A DNA stretch of 50,657 bases from an uncultured beta proteobacterium (lineage in GTDB: Bacteria > Pseudomonadota > Gammaproteobacteria > Burkholderiales > Burkholderiaceae_C), in the NCBI GenBank assembly GCA_903920695.1, contig CAIXNB010000173.1, positions 1 through 50,657 of the forward strand, read 5' to 3'. The position numbers and the translations under genes are program-made. Below, piece after piece: positions 45,712-50,657 of the stretch; the first letter of the stretch is position 1; every line of letters begins with the position of its first letter. Under the pieces are notes generated by a model. It did no database searches. It saw nothing but the letters and a program-made list of their open reading frames with translations, and was not told the origin of the DNA.

Positions 45712-47373
45712 ATGAAAAAAACTTACCTCATCCCCTGTGTCCTGATGGCTTTGTGCCCAAGCTTATTCGCCCAGCAGTTTCCAAATGCCGGTGGCCAGAT
45801 GCAACAGATTCCGCCGACGCCACAGCGGCAGCCAAGCCTCGTGCCGCGCGTCGATGTCGAGCCCGCTGGCACACCGGCCAACGCGAGCGCCGACAGCGTC
45901 ACCATCACCGTCACCCGCCTTCAGATCACCGGCGCGCAGGCCTACAGCGAGGCGCAACTGCTGGCGTTGACCGGTTTCCAGAGTGGCAGCCTGCTGACGC
46001 TGACGGACCTGCGCCGCATGGCCGGCGCCATCGCCGACCACTACCATCGCAACGGCTACTTTGTTGCCCAAGCCTATCTGCCGGCGCAGGACATTCAGGA
46101 TGGCGTCGTGTCGATTGCCGTGATCGAAGGCCACTACGGCCAGGTCGTGCTGCGCAACCAGACGAATGTCTCCAATGGCTTGGCTAACGACCTGCTCGGC
46201 GGCATCAACAGTGGTGACCCGGTGCTCTCGGCGCCGCTGGAGAGTCGCCTGCTGCTGCTGTCTGATCTGCCCGGCGTCAAGGTCAGCTCGACCCTCGTTC
46301 CGGGAAGTGCCGCAGGAACTTCAGACCTGCTGGTGGACCTGAACCAGGGTCCGCGCGTCAATGGCAGCATCGATGCCGACAATGCCGGCAACCGCTATAC
46401 CGGCGCCAACCGCATCGGCGCCACCGTCAACCTCAATGAGCCAGCCGGTCACGGCGACGTCGCCAGCCTGCGCGCCCTGACTTCGGGCTCGGGTCTGAAT
46501 TACGTTCGTGGTGCCTACCAGATGCAGTTCGGCAAGGCCACGGCCGGCGTCGCCTACAGCGCCTTGCGCTATGAATTGGGTCAGGAGTTCGAGAGCCTGG
46601 GGGCGCACGGCACGCAACAGGTCGCCAGCCTCTACGGCAGTTACCCGGTGATGCGCTCGCGCAGAAGCAATCTCTACGTCGGGCTGACGCTTGACAGCAA
46701 GCGCTTTGAAGACCTGGTGGACGCGACCGGTAGCAGCGTTGACAAGCGCGCTCAAGTGTTGGTGGCCAATCTTCATGGTGACCACGCCGACCGTGGCGGC
46801 AACAGTGTCTACGCACTCAACTGGTCGAGCGGCAATATCGACCTGCAGAATTCCGCGATGCAGGCCATTGATGCGGCCACGGCGCAAAGCAACGGGCACT
46901 TCAATAAACTCGCTTTCAGCGCCACACGTGTACAGGGCGTGACCGATGCATTCTCGGTTTCTGCCGGCATCAGCGGCCAACTGGCCTCGAAGAATCTGGA
47001 CGTCTCGGAGAAGATGGAGCTGGGCGGCATGTACGCCGTGCGCGCCTACCCCGAAGGTGAGGCCTACGCTGACCAAGGCTATGTGCTGACGCTAGAAGCC
47101 CGCCTGCAACTGCCCATGCTGTCGGACAAGGCGCCGGGCCAATTGCAATTGATCGGCTTTGTCGATACCGGCAGCGTTGACATCAACAAGGCGCCTTGGA
47201 CCGGCGGCGAGAACCGCAGAACCCTCAGTGGCGCCGGTGTTGGACTCAACTGGTCCGAGAACAACAACTTCATGGTGCGCGCCTACTACGCATTCAAGCT
47301 GGGTGATGAAGTGGCACGCTCGGCACCGGATGCCTCGGGCCGCTTCTGGATCCAGGCCGTGAAATATTTCTGA
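45712..47373 (+). CDS. Two-partner secretion transporter (TpsB, ShlB/FhaC family)
   Basis: A 553-aa outer-membrane protein. A signal peptide (LIPCVLMALCPSLFAQ) is followed by a Pro/Gln-rich linker, POTRA-type domain (VTRLQITGAQAYSEAQLLAL ... GRMAGAIADHYHRNGYFVAQ-like, VVSIAVIEGHYGQV), and a 16-strand barrel. The C-terminus ends AVKYF with the terminal Phe required for BAM assembly. The barrel motif ARLQLPMLSD and GLNWSENNNFMVRAYYAFKL are in place. It exports the large exoprotein encoded 55 bp downstream. ATG 45712 is close to a T-rich stretch; no regulon palindrome precedes it. Confidence 0.93.
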   Translation: MKKTYLIPCVLMALCPSLFAQQFPNAGGQMQQIPPTPQRQPSLVPRVDVEPAGTPANASADSVTITVTRLQITGAQAYSEAQLLALTGFQSGSLLTLTDLRRMAGAIADHYHRNGYFVAQAYLPAQDIQDGVVSIAVIEGHYGQVVLRNQTNVSNGLANDLLGGINSGDPVLSAPLESRLLLLSDLPGVKVSSTLVPGSAAGTSDLLVDLNQGPRVNGSIDADNAGNRYTGANRIGATVNLNEPAGHGDVASLRALTSGSGLNYVRGAYQMQFGKATAGVAYSALRYELGQEFESLGAHGTQQVASLYGSYPVMRSRRSNLYVGLTLDSKRFEDLVDATGSSVDKRAQVLVANLHGDHADRGGNSVYALNWSSGNIDLQNSAMQAIDAATAQSNGHFNKLAFSATRVQGVTDAFSVSAGISGQLASKNLDVSEKMELGGMYAVRAYPEGEAYADQGYVLTLEARLQLPMLSDKAPGQLQLIGFVDTGSVDINKAPWTGGENRRTLSGAGVGLNWSENNNFMVRAYYAFKLGDEVARSAPDASGRFWIQAVKYF

Positions 47374-47428
47374 GTCCGGCCCTCGGTCACCAACGCACAC
47401 GCATTTTCAAGAATATTGGAGTCACCTC

Positions 47429-50400
47429 ATGAACTGTAATTTCCGCTCGCTCTGGAACGAGAGCACCGGCACGTTTGTCGCCGTTTCCGAGATCGCCAGC
47501 AGCGCTGGCAAGAAGACTTCGTCGGGCATGCGCAGCCCGGGCACCGGCGTGCACTTTTGCCTGCAAACGCTGGCGGCCTGCGTGCTGTTGTCGCTTGGCG
47601 CGACGGTCTACGCGCTGCCCACCGGCGGCGCCGTGGTCGCGGGCGCGGCCAGCATCAGCAGCGGTGCATTGAGCACCACCATCAACCAGTCGACGCAGAA
47701 TGCGGCCATCAACTGGCAGAGTTTCAACATCGCCACCGGCGAGGCCGTGCGCGTGTTGCAGCCCAACAGCAGTTCGGTGCTGCTCAACCGCGTGCTGGGG
47801 TCTGACCCCTCCAACATCCTTGGCAGCCTCACGGCCAATGGCAAGGTGTTTCTGGTCAACCCGAACGGCATCCTGTTCGGTCGCGGCGCATCGGTCAATA
47901 CCGCCGGCTTGGTAGCCTCCACGCTCAATGTCACCGACAGCGACTTCATGGCCGGCCGCTACCAGTTCGCCGGCAACAGCACGGCCTCCGTGCTGAATCA
48001 AGGGTCGATTCAGGCCGATGGCGGCTATGTAGCGCTGCTCGGTGCCAACGTCACCAACGGCGGCGTCATCCAGGCCCGGCTTGGCAGCGTGGCGCTGGCC
48101 GCTGGCAGCGCCATGACGCTCGACGTCGCCGGCGACGGCCTGCTCCACGTCAGCGTGAGCCAGGGTGCGCTGAACGCACTGGCGCAAAACGGCGGCCTGA
48201 TCCAGGCGGATGGCGGACAGGTTCTGCTGTCGGCCCAATCAGCTGGCGCACTGTTGCAGAGCGCCGTCAACAACACCGGCGTGATCCAGGCACAAACCAT
48301 TGAGAACCACCAGGGCATGATCCGGCTGCTCGGTGATATGCAAAGCGGCACGCTCAATGTCGGCGGCACGCTCGATGCTGGCGCACCCAAGGGTGGCTCG
48401 GGTGGCCTGGTTGAAACTTCAGCGGCGCATGTCAATATTTCCGATAGCACCAGCGTGACGACACGATCTGCTCAGGGCAGCAGCGGTCACTGGCTGATCG
48501 ATCCGGCCGACTTCACCATCGCGGCCAGCGGCGGCAATATCTCCGGCAGCACGCTCAGCGGCAATCTCGCCGGCGGTCCCATCACCATCCTGAGCAGCAG
48601 CGGCAGCGCCGGTGGCAGCGGCGACATCAACGTCAACGCAGCGGTCAGCTGGAGCGCCAATCTGCTGACGCTGACTGCAGCGCGCAACATCAACATCAAC
48701 GCCGTGATGACGGCCTCCGGCACCTCCTCATTGGCCTTGAACACTGCCACCGCCAATGGTGCGGACCTTGGCGTGCTTGGCGGTACGGTGAAGGTTGGAA
48801 TGAATGCCGACGGCTTCACCGGTCGGGTCGATTTTCCGGCGCGCTCGGGCGCGACCTTTCTGAGTATCAACGCCCTTCCCATCACCGTGATTGACACCCT
48901 GGGTGCACCCGGCAGCATCACCGGCACTGACTTGCAGGGCATCAACGGCAGCGCGGCCAACCTGGCCAAGAATTACGCTTTGGGCGCCGACATCCCTGCT
49001 GCAGCCACCTCTGGCTGGAACGCGGGTGCCGGCTTCCTGCCTATCGGTGTCTTCACCGGCACCTTTGATGGTCTGGGGCATACCGTCACCGGGCTCACCA
49101 TCAATCGAACCGGGACCGCCAACGTCGGCCTGTTTGGACAGGTCGCTGCTGGAACCTCCACTATTCGCAACGTCGGCCTTGTGGGTGGCAGCATCAGCGG
49201 TGATGCTGGTACCGGCGGACTGATTGGAACCAGTGGCGCAGGCGTCACGGTCAGCAACAGTTTTAACACCGGCAGCGTAAGCGGTGATGCTGGCACTGGC
49301 GGACTGATCGGTAGCAATGGCGCGGGCAACGCAGTCAGCGACAGCTATGCCACGGGCTCTGTGAACGGCACGGTGGGCCAGCCGGGAATCGGCGGGCTGA
49401 TCGGAAGTAACGGTGCAGCCAGTCTGCTCAGCTACAACTACGCCACGGGCAGCGTAACGTCCATTGGCGGTGCCAGCGTCGGCGGACTGGTCGGGAGCAA
49501 CGGTGCTCTCAGTTCAGTCAAAGAGAGTTTCGCCACCGGCAGCGTGAGCAGCACCGTTGCTGGCGGTGCCGGTGTCGGCGGGCTGCTGGGGAGCAACACC
49601 ACCGCGACTGTCACGGACAGCTACGCCACGGGCAACGTGACCAATAACGGTGCCGGCTCTGCCAGCACAGGCGGGCTGGTGGGGAGCAACACAACAGGCG
49701 CCGTCAGCAACACCTACGCCGCTGGTTTGGTGACCGCTATCGGCGCCGGTGTCGGCGGGTTGATGGGAAGCAGCGGAGCTGTGGTAGTCCACAGCTACTG
49801 GGACACCACGACATCAGGCCAGGCAGCTTCAGCCGGGGGTGGCTTCGGCATGACAACGGCGCAGATGAAGGCCCAACTCAACTTTACTTCATCGACCGCA
49901 GCCAATTTCCTCAGTGGTCCGACCTGGAACTTCGTCAACACCTGGTTCATGTACGAAAACATCAGCTATCCGCTGCTGCGGCACTTCATGACGCCACTCA
50001 CGGTGACGGCCAACAACGACAGCAAGATTTACAACGGACTCGCCTATTCGGGCGGCAACGGCGTCAGCTACTCCACGACCACCAACCCCGCCTACCTGCT
50101 TGGCGCATTGAGCTACAGCAGCGGCGGCACTTCGGTTGGGAGCTACACCATCACGCCAAGCGGACAGTACTCCAACCAGAAGGGTTACATCATCGGCTAC
50201 GCCAATGGCACGTTGACGATCAATCCGGCCCACCTCACGGTCACGGCAGACGACAAGAGCCGCACCTACGGTGCGCCAAACCCGGCGCTGAGCACGACCG
50301 TGAGCGGCTTTGTCAACGGCGAAACTGCGGTTACCGCGACAGGTTTCGGTGGAACCGGCAGCGCATCAACTACTGCGGTTGTCGGCACCGGTGTCGGCGG

Positions 50401-50657
50401 CGTCGTGATCACGGCTGGGGCCGGCACGCTGACGGCTACCAATTACGACTTTCCTACGCTGGCGAACGGCACGCTGACCATCAACCCAGCCAGCCTGACC
50501 GTCACTGCATCGAACGTATCCAAGGCCTACGGCCAAACCGTCACGCCATCGGCCTTTACCGCCGCCGGTCTGGTCAATGGTGACACCGTGGGCAGCGTTA
50601 CCGAGACCAGCCCAGGTACGGTGGCAACGGCGGCCGTTGCTGGCAGTCCCTATGCCA
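47429..50657 (+). CDS. Two-partner secretion exoprotein (filamentous haemagglutinin-like), incomplete
   Basis: An open frame of at least 1076 codons running off the right edge. An extended signal peptide (MNCNFRSLWNESTGTFVAVS, then hydrophobic core to VYALPTGG) leads into a TPS secretion domain with NPNGILFGRGASVNTAGLVA. About residues 560-790 carry seven GGL-G repeats (GGLIGSNGAG and SDSYATGSV style, GLUG motif) preceded by a related NVGLFGQ. From about residue 850, MBG-type beta repeats such as LTVTADDKSRTYGAPNPALS follow, each opening with TINPA. It is probably a surface adhesin or contact-dependent factor; the C-terminus that would decide is outside the window. It is the substrate of the upstream TpsB. 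Confidence 0.9.
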   Translation, partial: MNCNFRSLWNESTGTFVAVSEIASSAGKKTSSGMRSPGTGVHFCLQTLAACVLLSLGATVYALPTGGAVVAGAASISSGALSTTINQSTQNAAINWQSFNIATGEAVRVLQPNSSSVLLNRVLGSDPSNILGSLTANGKVFLVNPNGILFGRGASVNTAGLVASTLNVTDSDFMAGRYQFAGNSTASVLNQGSIQADGGYVALLGANVTNGGVIQARLGSVALAAGSAMTLDVAGDGLLHVSVSQGALNALAQNGGLIQADGGQVLLSAQSAGALLQSAVNNTGVIQAQTIENHQGMIRLLGDMQSGTLNVGGTLDAGAPKGGSGGLVETSAAHVNISDSTSVTTRSAQGSSGHWLIDPADFTIAASGGNISGSTLSGNLAGGPITILSSSGSAGGSGDINVNAAVSWSANLLTLTAARNININAVMTASGTSSLALNTATANGADLGVLGGTVKVGMNADGFTGRVDFPARSGATFLSINALPITVIDTLGAPGSITGTDLQGINGSAANLAKNYALGADIPAAATSGWNAGAGFLPIGVFTGTFDGLGHTVTGLTINRTGTANVGLFGQVAAGTSTIRNVGLVGGSISGDAGTGGLIGTSGAGVTVSNSFNTGSVSGDAGTGGLIGSNGAGNAVSDSYATGSVNGTVGQPGIGGLIGSNGAASLLSYNYATGSVTSIGGASVGGLVGSNGALSSVKESFATGSVSSTVAGGAGVGGLLGSNTTATVTDSYATGNVTNNGAGSASTGGLVGSNTTGAVSNTYAAGLVTAIGAGVGGLMGSSGAVVVHSYWDTTTSGQAASAGGGFGMTTAQMKAQLNFTSSTAANFLSGPTWNFVNTWFMYENISYPLLRHFMTPLTVTANNDSKIYNGLAYSGGNGVSYSTTTNPAYLLGALSYSSGGTSVGSYTITPSGQYSNQKGYIIGYANGTLTINPAHLTVTADDKSRTYGAPNPALSTTVSGFVNGETAVTATGFGGTGSASTTAVVGTGVGGVVITAGAGTLTATNYDFPTLANGTLTINPASLTVTASNVSKAYGQTVTPSAFTAAGLVNGDTVGSVTETSPGTVATAAVAGSPYA

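Overview
The window is a 50.7 kb GC-rich chromosomal segment. Codon use, the kdpFABCDE order and many betaproteobacterial-type families suggest a betaproteobacterium (Burkholderiales-like); that assignment is inference, because no rRNA or tRNA gene is present. I see no CRISPR array and no intact transposase.

Layout. (1) 1-4.1 kb is a mobile-element scar: an AbiE-type toxin/antitoxin pair with its own palindromic operator, then a broken tyrosine-recombinase gene lying between two ~100 bp direct repeats. (2) 4.2-9.2 kb holds stress genes: large-subunit catalase, Fe-superoxide dismutase, two small uncharacterised genes and a PPK2 polyphosphate kinase. (3) 9.3-17.5 kb (minus strand) is a complete kdpFABCDE potassium ATPase and two-component operon, led by an extra 34-codon ORF and a KdpE-like box. 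(4) 17.9-27.7 kb is a mosaic of stress/metal genes and gene fragments around a five-gene minus-strand cluster: type III polyketide synthase, methyltransferase, FAD oxidoreductase, acyl carrier protein and ketosynthase. With it are a PQQ-type sugar dehydrogenase, a Cys-rich copper-storage protein, a ferritin-like protein and a collagen-like lipoprotein. (5) 27.8-31.7 kb carries serA, a VIT-family transporter, a DUF4397 lipoprotein and very small membrane proteins. (6) 31.8-39.2 kb (plus strand) has acnA, a 49-aa membrane protein, a peroxiredoxin-glutaredoxin fusion, a lipoamide-dehydrogenase-like enzyme, OsmC and fumC. fumC ends inside a MITE-like inverted-repeat element. (7) 39.4-45.4 kb (minus) has a DUF1003 protein, a cupin and a MacAB plus outer-membrane-factor efflux operon. 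(8) 45.7 kb to the end is a two-partner secretion pair, with the exoprotein running off the window.

How it works together. Most genes deal with oxidative, metal, envelope or energy stress. The main discovery candidate is a 20 bp imperfect palindrome with arms TCTGTGC and GCACAGA that recurs upstream of at least fifteen transcription units across 41 kb. In nearly all copies the better-conserved arm faces the gene. A TANNNT-like -10 usually follows so that the palindrome centre would lie at -41.5, the class II position of Crp/Fnr-type activators. I infer a single island-wide regulon under a Crp/Fnr-family protein that is not encoded in this window. Some of these promoter segments have been copied within the island (17.9 and 27.4 kb; 19.2 and 25.3 kb; 19.8 and 27.3 kb), in places next to truncated genes.
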